The notes under the pieces: model-generated
Database searches by the model: none
Told to the model about the DNA's origin: nothing
Seen by the model: the letters and a program-made list of their open reading frames with translations, nothing else
Assembly (NCBI GenBank): GCA_946401765.1
Contig: CAMIVJ010000002.1
Location: 1-23,955, forward strand
DNA: 23,955 nucleotides
Source of the DNA: an uncultured bacterium
GTDB taxonomy: Bacteria; Verrucomicrobiota; Kiritimatiellia; RFP12; UBA1067
Direction of reading: 5' to 3'
Program-made: the position numbers and the translations under genes
Part shown: positions 6,915-14,014 of the stretch, one piece after another
Numbering within the stretch: position 1 is the first letter of the stretch
How the letters are laid out: each line of letters begins with the position of its first letter

Positions 6915-7688
6915 ATGAAGAAGCTCATGCTCACGGCTGCTGTTGCGGCCATCGCTTCGGGTGCTTTCGCTCTCTGCGGCGAAGTCGAACCCATCCCCGC
7001 CATCATCGTGAAGGCTGCTGCCCGCACGGTCTACACCTTCAACTTCACTGGCAAGACCACGAAGGGTGCTGAGGGTGCCGCCATTGTCTCCCAGTGCGGC
7101 GAGACCTCCGAGGGCTGCATTGCCCGTATCCCCGCTAAGCTCAAGATCAAGGGCTGGCTCGCTCTCTGCGGCAACGGCTGCACCGAGATCAACGCCGGCA
7201 CCGAGGGTGCGGCTGCCTATGCGTTCTGGGTGCTGAAGCCTTACAAGGGCTGGATCAGCGCTGATGACGTTGCGCTGGACTTCGCCGGTGGCGAGTTCCC
7301 TCACGTGATCGGCAAGAAGCCCAACAAGGCTGAGGCGTTCGGCACGCTCGCTGGCACGGTGGTCTTCGCTGATCAGGCTCAGTGGAGCCTCGGAGATGGT
7401 CTGTATTTCGCCGGTCTCGGCAAGTACAAGGCTCCTCTCTACAAGAAGATCAAGGGCAACTTCGCTGGTTCGCCTGCGGCCTCTTGGTATGTCTCCAACA
7501 AGGTCTGCAAGCAGTCCTCGCCTTATGACTGCGAGACGCTCACGCTCAAGTGCGATGAGACGCCCAACACGGTCGCGTTCGGCAAGTGGACGATGAAGTA
7601 CAGCAAGTCCGCCTCCAAGAAGTTCCCCAGCAAGACGCCCAAGACCCCCAGCTGGGCCACTGCGGCGATCGTCGTCAAGGAGTCGTAA
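6915..7688 (+). CDS. Abundant cysteine-rich secreted protein of unknown function
   Basis: The 257-residue protein starts with a Sec signal (MKKLMLTAAVAAIASGAFA, cleavage near 19). The mature part has eight cysteines, an even number suited to disulfides: one at the new N-terminus (LCGEVEP), pairs in SQCGETSEGC and LALCGNGC, and three in VCKQSSPYDCETLTLKC. It is basic, ending in a Lys/Ser/Pro-rich stretch (KSASKKFPSKTPKTPSW), and contains GKTTKGAEGAA, probably a surface turn. I do not recognise the family. High expression is suggested by the strong promoter with UP-like tract, the structured leader, and codon use leaning to GCT, GGT, CTC and AAG compared with the more GCC/GCG-rich neighbours. 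Tandem hairpins follow its stop, so most transcripts should end there. It could be a major structural component of the envelope or extracellular matrix; that is inference. Confidence 0.65.
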   Translation: MKKLMLTAAVAAIASGAFALCGEVEPIPAIIVKAAARTVYTFNFTGKTTKGAEGAAIVSQCGETSEGCIARIPAKLKIKGWLALCGNGCTEINAGTEGAAAYAFWVLKPYKGWISADDVALDFAGGEFPHVIGKKPNKAEAFGTLAGTVVFADQAQWSLGDGLYFAGLGKYKAPLYKKIKGNFAGSPAASWYVSNKVCKQSSPYDCETLTLKCDETPNTVAFGKWTMKYSKSASKKFPSKTPKTPSWATAAIVVKES

Positions 7689-7711
7689 TTTGACAATCTA
7701 GTTTGTCAAAT
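7688..7711 (+). promoter_or_regulatory. Perfect inverted repeat at the stop codon
   Basis: ATTTGACAA (7688-7696) and TTGTCAAAT (7703-7711) pair over 9 bp around a 6-nt loop, starting on the last base of the stop codon. The left arm contains a perfect -35-like TTGACA (7690-7695), but the sequence 17 bp on (AAGCAA) is not a -10. It may be an operator, an mRNA 3'-end-protecting hairpin or an attenuator partner of the terminator just downstream. Confidence 0.5.
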
Positions 7712-7720
7712 GAAGCAAGA

Positions 7721-7754
7721 GGGGGTGGCGGGATTAAACTCGCCGCCCCCTTTT
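7721..7754 (+). terminator. Intrinsic (Rho-independent) terminator
   Basis: GGGGGTGGCG (7721-7730) pairs with CGCCGCCCCC (7741-7750) over 10 bp, one pair being G-U, around a 10-nt loop, and is followed by TTTT. It lies 32 bp after the cysteine-rich protein gene and 20 bp before the lipoprotein ATG. The short U-tract suggests that part of the transcription reads through. Confidence 0.85.
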
Positions 7755-7774
7755 CAATGTTGAAGGAACATGAC

Positions 7775-8932
7775 ATGAAACCGTTTGCCTGCATAGCCGC
7801 GTCTGTCGCAGTTGTCCTTTTCATCCTCGGCTGCTCCGAGAAGGGGAAGGAAGCCTCGAAAACCAACGACAAGGGAACGATGGCCGGGCTTTCGGAGAAT
7901 GCCGTGTTTCTTCGCGTCAACGGACAGAGTTTCACCAAGCACGACTATCTTGTCACCTCGTCGCTTTTCGACAAGATGCACAGGATGCGCGCTGGCGATC
8001 CGCTCACCGGGCCCAACCCCAAGGCGGAGCGCGCCACGGAACTGCGCTGCGAATATGTAGTGAGCGAGATCAAGCGCCGCGCCCTCATGGCGCAGTTCGC
8101 AAAGGAAAACAAGGTCACAGCCTCTGAGGCGAACGTAAAGAAGGCCGAGGAGCTCTTCCTGAATGTTGTAGGGCGCTCGAAGAAGAAGATTGAAGAAGTC
8201 ATTGCCGAATATGGCCAGGAAGACGGCGCGCGTCTGGCGGAATACCTCAAGGGCGATGCCGTGGATCTGACGCTGCGCGAACATTTTGATCCGAGCAATA
8301 CGCTCCACATCACCGATGCCGACATAATGGTGGTCTCAAATCGCATCCAGCAGAGCATTGCGATTGCGGCCGAGTCAAACAAGGTTGAAAAAGCCCTGCT
8401 AAATACGGCAATTCTTGCGATTAAGAATGGCATGCCGTTTGCCGATGCGGCAAGAAAGTATTCGCTTCTCCCAGACGAGGGAACGGAGTGGGAAGATTTT
8501 GACAGCGACGATCTTGCCGACATCAAGGAGCTTGGACAGTGGGTGAAGACTGCCAAAGTCGGCGACATTTCAGGAGTGCTTGAGCTTGACGACGGCTTTT
8601 CTGTGGTAAAGCTTATCGCCTATGAAAAGGAAGGCGACGATGAGCCCAAGTCGCCGGTGTGGCTGGCCGACCAGCAGAAGGAGGAGGATGACGACGATCC
8701 TCCAGAGGAGACCTGGACGATGGTTAGAATCTGCCGCAAGGCATGGGATCCGTTCGAGCCCATGACGCGCAAGGAGATATTCGACGCCCTCACCAAGGCC
8801 CGTAGCAGGGAGATCCAGAAGAAGATAGGCGACGCGATTATGTCTAAGGCCGTCATAGAGTGGCCGCATGGCACAAATCTCTTCAACGTGGTGGTGGGCA
8901 AGAAGAAGCCTGCGCCAGCGCCGGCAAAGTGA
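7775..8932 (+). CDS. SurA/PpiC-like (parvulin-type) peptidyl-prolyl isomerase lipoprotein
   Basis: The ATG at 7775 is chosen because AAGGA (7763-7767) sits 7 nt upstream and the product then starts with a lipoprotein signal ending FILGC, the modified Cys being residue 20; in-frame upstream starts would cross the terminator. The 385-residue protein has a helical SurA_N-like region (~45-190: FLRVNGQSFTKHDYL, charged helices with KKAEELFLNVVGRSKKK). A parvulin-type domain follows at ~210-290 (IKNGMPFADAARKYS, then LGQWVKTAKVGDISGVLE and GFSVVKLIAYE). This order is that of periplasmic foldases of the PrsA/SurA/PpiC group, which isomerise prolyl bonds or chaperone exported proteins. An acidic insert (KEEDDDDPPEE) precedes a C-terminal helical tail. 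It is 29 bp upstream of the double-thioredoxin giant, in one likely operon. Catalytic activity is uncertain, as I cannot confirm all active-site residues. Confidence 0.75.
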   Translation: MKPFACIAASVAVVLFILGCSEKGKEASKTNDKGTMAGLSENAVFLRVNGQSFTKHDYLVTSSLFDKMHRMRAGDPLTGPNPKAERATELRCEYVVSEIKRRALMAQFAKENKVTASEANVKKAEELFLNVVGRSKKKIEEVIAEYGQEDGARLAEYLKGDAVDLTLREHFDPSNTLHITDADIMVVSNRIQQSIAIAAESNKVEKALLNTAILAIKNGMPFADAARKYSLLPDEGTEWEDFDSDDLADIKELGQWVKTAKVGDISGVLELDDGFSVVKLIAYEKEGDDEPKSPVWLADQQKEEDDDDPPEETWTMVRICRKAWDPFEPMTRKEIFDALTKARSREIQKKIGDAIMSKAVIEWPHGTNLFNVVVGKKKPAPAPAK

Positions 8933-8961
8933 TTTCAAATCGAACGCAAAGGAGCGGAACA

Positions 8962-11900
8962 ATGAAGACAGGCATAAAGATTGGAAACTGGGGCAAAGTT
9001 CTTTTTGCCTCGCTTTTCGCCATGGTGGCGCTTGGCGCGCAGGCGATAGACAAATCCTTGCAGGCAATACTTGATGTACGTGATCCCAAAGGGGAACCTG
9101 TCCGTCCTGGCTACTGGCACGCGGATCTTGCGGCGTGCCGTGCAAAGGCCGAGAAGGAGAAGATTCCAATGCTCGCGGTGTGGAGCAACGACGGTTGTTT
9201 CCACTGCCAGATCTTCGAGAAAGCCGTAAATTCCGACGCATTCAAGGAATGGCAAAAGACAAGTGGTTACATCTACTGCTTCATCTGCAGCGAGGATGCA
9301 GACTCCAAGCAGGGTTCCGCCAACTACACCTGGTGCAAGGGTCCTGGCGCGAAGTTGAAGGACTGGCCCCTCTGCCGTCTCTACTGGCCGGCCGGCGGCG
9401 TTGACTATGCTGTGCGCGGTGACGTGATTGACAAGCAACAGGGCATCAGCAACGGAACGTACGACAAGGCGGGAAGATACGTCATCGACTATCTGCAGAA
9501 CACGAGCGGATTCGGCAGGTATGTGCCGAAACCGTCGTACCTTGGCGGATACTTCGACTGCTCGGACGAGCCCACGCTGCGTCTTGAGGCTGAACCCACC
9601 ACCAAGACGATCTACGTGCCCCTCAAGCGCGAGGCCACCGATGCGACCTCGCAGCAGATCACCTTCACCCGCTCCAATCCCGGCGCGCTGCTTCAGGGCG
9701 CGTCGCTTGCCGCCGTTCCCGCGCCGATGAACGTGGCGTGGGCCGCCAACGAGACGGAGAAGGTCGTTGAGCTCAACAACTTCGACACCACGCTCTACGT
9801 CGAGAACGGCATTGTTACGCTCACCACCGTAAACGCGGAAGGCGCGACGATGACGACTGCCAAGATCTACTGCCTTGCGGCCTCTGCTCCGACGGTGGAG
9901 AATCCCCTTTGGCTTGGCGAGCGCACGGCCGATACGCTCGAGTTCGGCGAATGGACGATGGATCTCGACGTCGCGAAGGCGAAGGCCGCAGCCACCGATG
10001 GCGATGCGTTCACGCTCGTCGCAATCGAAGGTTCGCTCTGGTGCCCCGATTGCAAGGGAACGACGGACAATTTCCTCAACGTGAAGAACGGCGAGCTCAA
10101 CCGCTTCTCGGAGTGGGCGAAGTCCAAGAACGTGACGTTCGCCATGATCGACGTGCCCCGCTTCACGAACGAGACCGTTGAATGCGGCGGCAAGCCCACG
10201 CTGCTCTCACGCACGGCCTACACTGGCCTTGACAACGCTACCATGAGCGGCCTCAGCTACCTTTCGCGCAAGGGCGCCACCGACGATGAGGCGGCCCAGG
10301 TGCTTGAGCGCAACCGCCAGCTCGTGCAGAAGAACACGTCCGAAGGTGGTCTCCACAGGCTTGAGGATCCCAATCCTTACCGCACGGGCGTTCCTTTCTT
10401 CGTGCTGCTGCGCAAGGACGGCACCGTTGCCGCGCGCCTCACGCGCTTCTCGGCCGTCGGCAGGAACCTCTCGGCCAGCAGCTGGAACAACGTCATCAAG
10501 CGCTTCGACGAGATGCTCGAGATCGCGAAGGCAGCTCCAGACGGCGCGCACTACGACGACATCGAGAACAACGACGCATCCACCACCGCGCTTTCGTTCA
10601 AGGCGAACGGCGGCAGCACGACCGGCGAGATCAGCAACACCGATCCCATGGACGTCTTCAAGCTCGAGGGCGTGGGCGGTAACGCGCTTCAGAAGATCAC
10701 CGTGACGGGCGAAAGCGCCGCCACCGTGTCCGTCCAGTTCATGAAGCTCGCCGGCGGCAAGGCCGAGGCGGTGGGCGCCGCCGTGAGCGGGAAGCTCTCC
10801 AGCGGCGTCTCGGTTGAGCAGACGTTCACCGAGGCGGGCGACTTCTTCGTGAAGGTGAGCGGCGACATCGCCGGCGCGGACTTCGGCGTGGAGAACGCGA
10901 AGGAAGGCAACTTCGTGCCGTTCTCCGTCTCTGGCGCTGTTGTGCTTGTGCCCCAGCAGGCCAAGGCCACGGGCACTGCGGCCGACACGTCCGACACCGT
11001 GACCATGCGCCTTGTGAAGGACGGCGACTACAGGCTGCAGGGCGTCGACACCACGAGGATCGCCGGTCTGCTGAATCCCTATTCGGACGAGGCCAACTGC
11101 AAGTTCTTCACCGCCCTTGTGAGCGGCGACGTGGAGATTCCGCTCTTCTACGGCCAGGGCGGCGACATCACCTATCAGCTGTGGGTGCCTTGCACAGTGG
11201 GCTTCGCGTCGAGCTCGAGCACCGTTGGCGAGGATGCAGGCGACGTCTCCGTGGCACTTGTGCGCAGGGACGGAAAGTCCGGCGAAGTGAAGGTTCGCGT
11301 GTCGCTCGACGAGGAGAAGACGACGTTCTACAATTCCGACGACGGCAATCCCCGCTTCGAGTTCGAGCCGGTGGAGATCACGTGGAAGGACGGCGAAGAC
11401 CACGAGACGAACGTCGTGGTGAAGGTGAAGAAGGAGGGGAACCGCTACGACGGCGATGGCGACGTGGCGCTGAAGCTGGAGCTCGTCTCCGACGAGAACC
11501 ACGACACTAAGCTTGCAACGACGAGCTACACGCTTAGCGTGCTTGAGAAGGACGAGGCGGCGCCCGGCGAGGCGGCGTTCGCGAGGGCAGATCCGTTCTT
11601 CTCGAAGGTGCAGACGCTGTTCGTGCGCGAAGGCGAGGCCGCGAAGATCTACGTGAGCCGTCTGAATGCGTCCGACGGCGCGGTGACCGTGAAGGTTAAC
11701 GCGGCCGGCGGGCAGGTCGAGATCGACGGCGCGGCTACGGACCTCATCGAATGGGCCAACCACGACTCCGCCGACCGCGAGGTGACGGTGAAGGGCCTTG
11801 CCGCCGGCAAGTCGGCCACGCTCACGCTTGCATCTCCCACGGGCGGGCTCACGCTTTCGAAGACTCAGGCCAAGGCGACTGTGACGGCCGTCGCGGTCGA

Positions 11901-13392
11901 CGGGCCGGTGTTCCAGACGCCTGAAGCCTCCGAGACCCTCACGCAGTATGTGTCCACCTCCAACCTCTACAAGCTTGTGAGCGCGCCCGCCGGCAAGGTC
12001 ACGTTCACTGCGGTGAGCGGCAAGCTGCCGGCCGGTCTGAAGGCGACGTACAACGCCGCCGAGAACGCGATGGCCGTGTGGGGCGTGCCCACGAAGCCCG
12101 GCGCGTACGAGGTGGTGTTCCAGGCGAAGGACGGCAGCAAGGCCGGCCTCACGCAGAAGATAGCGTTCAAGGTGCTCAATCCTCTGACGGGCGACGAGGC
12201 TGAGGGCGTGCCTGGAAACGGGTCCATCGCCAAGTCGCGCACGCTGAAGGACCTGATGGTGATCGACAAGTCGGCGAAGCGTCTGCGCGGCGTGGTGCAG
12301 CTCACCATCCCCACCAAGGGCAATCTCAGCGCCAAGTACCAGTGTGCGGCCGGCGCGGTCTCGCTCTCAACCAGGAGCTGGAGCGCCTTCGACGTGGAGA
12401 GCGGCGCGCTCGAGGCCACGCTCACCGCCAAGGGCGGGTACGAGATGAACGTGTGCGTGACGGCAGACGGCGCGGTTGCGGCCGAGATCTCGAAGGACGG
12501 CGCCCTCGTGGGCGCGGTGGAGAGCAACGGCCAGCTGTGGAGCGCGTCCAACACGGCCACCGCCTGGCAGGGCTACTACACCGCTCTTCTCAGGAACCGC
12601 CACGACGTGGTGGAGGGCACTGCGGGCATTGCGCCCACCGGCACGCCGTACCTTACGTTCGACATGAGCTCCGCCGGCGCCTCCAAGACGGGCACCATGA
12701 AGTGGGCGGGCGTGCTGCCCAACGGCACTGCGGTCTCCGGCAGCGTGCTGCTCACGGCCGACGGCGAATTCGCATACGCGCCGTTCTTCAAGCAGTCGAA
12801 GACCGATGTGTTCTCCGGCGTCGCGAAGATCCAGAAGAACGCCTTCGGCAAGATCCGCGCCTGCGTGTTCGCACATGACGACGTGGAGCCCGCGTGGGAG
12901 CACATCGAGAAGAACGAGGCGGCCAGCTTTGCCGCCGCATACGATCTCGCCGGCGCGTACTACGACAAGACGTACGACAACCTGCTCGTCTGCTGCCTTG
13001 AGACGTATCAGGGCGCCCAGACCCACCAGGGCGAGACGTTCGAGCTCGACTTCAGCGTGGACGGCGCGGCCGTGAAGACGATGGTTGTGCAGCCCGCCAC
13101 GATCAAGCTCAAGGCGGGCGACAATCCCAGCAGGCTCACCTTCACGTTCAACGACAAGACCGGCCTCATCAGCGGCAGCGTGGTCTCCGCCGCCGCAGGA
13201 AAGGCGTGCCAGTACAAGGGCGTGGTGGTGCTTGGCCTTGGCGGCATCGACTGCGGATGCGGAGAGGTGCCCGAGGAGGGGCTGCTGCCGTTCGCGGCTG
13301 GTTCCTACTACTACAGCGACAAGCTGCAGGTGGGCACGACCAGCGTGAGCATCAAGCGCGGCGGCGGAATCGACATCGACGCCCAGCAGTGA
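8962..13392 (+). CDS. Giant secreted protein with two thioredoxin-like CxxC domains and beta-sandwich modules
   Basis: The ATG at 8962 follows GGAG (8951-8954) at 7-nt spacing and gives a Sec signal cleaved near AQA (residue 28); an upstream in-frame ATG at 8860 overlaps the previous gene. The mature 1476-residue product has a first thioredoxin-like domain with CFHC at 79-82 in a WSNDGCFHC context. A second has CPDC at 361-364 and a cis-Pro-type GVPFFVLLRKDG at ~476. A PPC-like region (~530-640), a Calx-beta-like region (~745-870), an He_PIG-type Ig domain (~1010-1075) and three C-terminal segments shared with the 1036-aa protein follow: GVVQLTIPTKGNLSAKY (~1109), PYLTFDMSSAG (~1228) and FNDKTGLISGSVV (~1393). 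Two CxxC sites suggest disulfide exchange outside the cytoplasm. It follows a PPIase-like lipoprotein and a cysteine-rich protein, which supports a folding role by inference. Structural use is the alternative. Confidence 0.75.
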   Translation: MKTGIKIGNWGKVLFASLFAMVALGAQAIDKSLQAILDVRDPKGEPVRPGYWHADLAACRAKAEKEKIPMLAVWSNDGCFHCQIFEKAVNSDAFKEWQKTSGYIYCFICSEDADSKQGSANYTWCKGPGAKLKDWPLCRLYWPAGGVDYAVRGDVIDKQQGISNGTYDKAGRYVIDYLQNTSGFGRYVPKPSYLGGYFDCSDEPTLRLEAEPTTKTIYVPLKREATDATSQQITFTRSNPGALLQGASLAAVPAPMNVAWAANETEKVVELNNFDTTLYVENGIVTLTTVNAEGATMTTAKIYCLAASAPTVENPLWLGERTADTLEFGEWTMDLDVAKAKAAATDGDAFTLVAIEGSLWCPDCKGTTDNFLNVKNGELNRFSEWAKSKNVTFAMIDVPRFTNETVECGGKPTLLSRTAYTGLDNATMSGLSYLSRKGATDDEAAQVLERNRQLVQKNTSEGGLHRLEDPNPYRTGVPFFVLLRKDGTVAARLTRFSAVGRNLSASSWNNVIKRFDEMLEIAKAAPDGAHYDDIENNDASTTALSFKANGGSTTGEISNTDPMDVFKLEGVGGNALQKITVTGESAATVSVQFMKLAGGKAEAVGAAVSGKLSSGVSVEQTFTEAGDFFVKVSGDIAGADFGVENAKEGNFVPFSVSGAVVLVPQQAKATGTAADTSDTVTMRLVKDGDYRLQGVDTTRIAGLLNPYSDEANCKFFTALVSGDVEIPLFYGQGGDITYQLWVPCTVGFASSSSTVGEDAGDVSVALVRRDGKSGEVKVRVSLDEEKTTFYNSDDGNPRFEFEPVEITWKDGEDHETNVVVKVKKEGNRYDGDGDVALKLELVSDENHDTKLATTSYTLSVLEKDEAAPGEAAFARADPFFSKVQTLFVREGEAAKIYVSRLNASDGAVTVKVNAAGGQVEIDGAATDLIEWANHDSADREVTVKGLAAGKSATLTLASPTGGLTLSKTQAKATVTAVAVDGPVFQTPEASETLTQYVSTSNLYKLVSAPAGKVTFTAVSGKLPAGLKATYNAAENAMAVWGVPTKPGAYEVVFQAKDGSKAGLTQKIAFKVLNPLTGDEAEGVPGNGSIAKSRTLKDLMVIDKSAKRLRGVVQLTIPTKGNLSAKYQCAAGAVSLSTRSWSAFDVESGALEATLTAKGGYEMNVCVTADGAVAAEISKDGALVGAVESNGQLWSASNTATAWQGYYTALLRNRHDVVEGTAGIAPTGTPYLTFDMSSAGASKTGTMKWAGVLPNGTAVSGSVLLTADGEFAYAPFFKQSKTDVFSGVAKIQKNAFGKIRACVFAHDDVEPAWEHIEKNEAASFAAAYDLAGAYYDKTYDNLLVCCLETYQGAQTHQGETFELDFSVDGAAVKTMVVQPATIKLKAGDNPSRLTFTFNDKTGLISGSVVSAAAGKACQYKGVVVLGLGGIDCGCGEVPEEGLLPFAAGSYYYSDKLQVGTTSVSIKRGGGIDIDAQQ

Positions 13393-13486
13393 CGCGCATA
13401 TGCATATTCACTAGAATTTGGAACAGTGGCAATCTGGAAATCAAGTGGGGATGTAATGGCCCCCGCAGGATGAGACGGCGATTGGA

Positions 13487-13507
13487 GAACGGGCATCTTG
13501 CCCGTTC
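13487..13507. repeat. REP-like palindrome GAACGGGC/GCCCGTTC
   Basis: GAACGGGC, loop ATCTT and GCCCGTTC form a perfect 8-bp inverted repeat with no following T-run. The half-site GAACGGGC recurs 50 bp downstream at 13537-13544, where it pairs imperfectly with GTCCGTT. Confidence 0.6.
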
Positions 13508-13531
13508 GTTAGGGCGCCAAGAAACGTGCCG

Positions 13532-13654
13532 ATGATGAACGGGCTGGAAGTCCGTTTTCCCAGAAGCGCCGAGCGCGTTTTGCCATTTGCCGTTGTTGGT
13601 TTTGCTGCGTTCGCCCAGAACGTGCCTGTCGGCAAGGCGTCAGATTTTGATTGA
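13532..13654 (+). other. 40-codon frame resembling a truncated signal-peptide gene start
   Basis: An ATG at 13532 opens a 40-residue frame, MMNGLEVRFPRSAERVLPF at the start, then AVVGFAAFAQNVPVGKASDFD, ending TGA at 13652-13654. The hydrophobic run followed by A-x-A-Q looks like the core and cleavage site of a signal peptide, but the frame stops shortly after. It overlaps a palindrome (13537-13556) and lacks a clear Shine-Dalgarno. It may be a decayed gene remnant or chance. Confidence 0.15.
13538..13556. repeat. Imperfect REP-like palindrome
   Basis: AACGGGC (13538-13544), loop TGGAA and GTCCGTT (13550-13556) form a 7-bp stem with one G-U pair. It shares the left arm of the perfect palindrome at 13487-13507. 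Confidence 0.4.
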
Positions 13655-13691
13655 AGTGTGAACGGAGAGGGCACACTCCGAACCGCATTGC

Positions 13692-13735
13692 CATTTCACA
13701 TCGGAATTAATCCACACGAGCCCCCGTGTGAAATG
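13692..13735. promoter_or_regulatory. Inverted repeats around a TATAAT promoter-like site
   Basis: CATTTCACA (13692-13700) and TGTGAAATG (13727-13735) form a 9-bp inverted repeat with a 26-bp gap. Within it, CACACG (13713-13718) and CGTGTG (13725-13730) form a 6-bp hairpin. The right arms abut the extended -10 at 13734-13742 and cover the expected -35 position, so a repressor operator is plausible but unproven. Confidence 0.35.
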
Positions 13736-13742
13736 CTATAAT
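13734..13742 (+). promoter_or_regulatory. Extended -10 element TGCTATAAT
   Basis: A perfect TATAAT (13737-13742) has the extended TG at 13734-13735. The -35 region (ACACGA at 17-bp spacing) is poor. The expected transcription start falls about at 13749, which is exactly an ATG, so any message could be leaderless. Confidence 0.45.
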
Positions 13743-13748
13743 GTCTTC

Positions 13749-13850
13749 ATGCCCATCAAAGGACCCATAGCGATCTTGCTCACGGCAGTCGCCTTTTCCT
13801 CCACGCCGTCCAACTGCGTGGATGCGGTTATTGACGGCGACGGCGATTGA
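13749..13850 (+). other. Possible 33-residue leaderless small protein or decayed gene start
   Basis: An ATG at the predicted transcription start opens MPIKGPIAILLTAVAFSSTP and continues SNCVDAVIDGDGD to a TGA at 13848-13850. The N-terminus looks like a signal peptide, and a Cys (residue 23) lies where the mature part would begin, but ASTPSNC is not a good lipobox. A perfect CGGCGA/TCGCCG hairpin follows at 13851-13866. It may be a small exported peptide, a remnant of a lost gene, or chance. Confidence 0.2.
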
Positions 13851-13866
13851 CGGCGAGCTGTCGCCG
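13851..13866. repeat. Short perfect hairpin CGGCGA/TCGCCG
   Basis: A 6-bp perfect stem with loop GCTG begins immediately after the stop of the 33-residue frame and follows two further GGCGA copies. There is no T-run, so it would be a poor intrinsic terminator. Confidence 0.45.
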
Positions 13867-13880
13867 GGATAGAGTCGTCT

Positions 13881-13902
13881 GCAAGGGCGAGGGCGCCCTT
13901 GC
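13881..13902. repeat. REP-like palindrome GCAAGGGCG/CGCCCTTGC
   Basis: GCAAGGGCG (13881-13889), loop AGGG and CGCCCTTGC (13894-13902) form a perfect 9-bp inverted repeat with no T-run. It has the same geometry as the palindrome at 1629-1650. Confidence 0.6.
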
Positions 13903-13949
13903 TACATCAGGTCTTGCAACTGCCTCAAAACAAGAAGGCAATTCTCGGC

Positions 13950-13978
13950 TTGCGTCCACGGCCTATTTGGTGTAAACT
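13950..13978 (+). promoter_or_regulatory. Promoter of the ThuA-domain gene
   Basis: TTGCGT (13950-13955) and TAAACT (13973-13978) are spaced by 17 bp, within a TTTGGTGTAAACT context resembling the other extended -10 sites here. The GTG start at 14015 is preceded by AAAGGA (14002-14007). Confidence 0.55.
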
Positions 13979-14014
13979 ATCTGTCGTGGGGAAAACAAAC
14001 GAAAGGAACAAATC

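Larger units (their letters stand above)
13393..14014. other. Gene-poor region with palindromes, a promoter-like site and mini reading frames
   Basis: In this 622-bp stretch I find no full-length gene. It holds the palindromes ATATGCATAT (about 13398-13407), 13487-13507, 13538-13556, 13851-13866 and 13881-13902, a TATAAT site at 13737-13742 bracketed by an inverted repeat, two tiny frames resembling signal-peptide starts, and the promoter and Shine-Dalgarno of the ThuA gene. Longer frames crossing it on either strand are chance frames through the palindromes. Confidence 0.6.

Noticed and set aside
10207..11763. A 518-residue - strand frame inside the double-thioredoxin gene
   Set aside because: It is antisense to a long gene with recognised domains; composition is typical of a shadow frame.
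13441..13674. 77-residue - strand frame in the gap before the ThuA gene
   Set aside because: It reads through the palindromes, giving phrases caused by the repeats, and has no start context.
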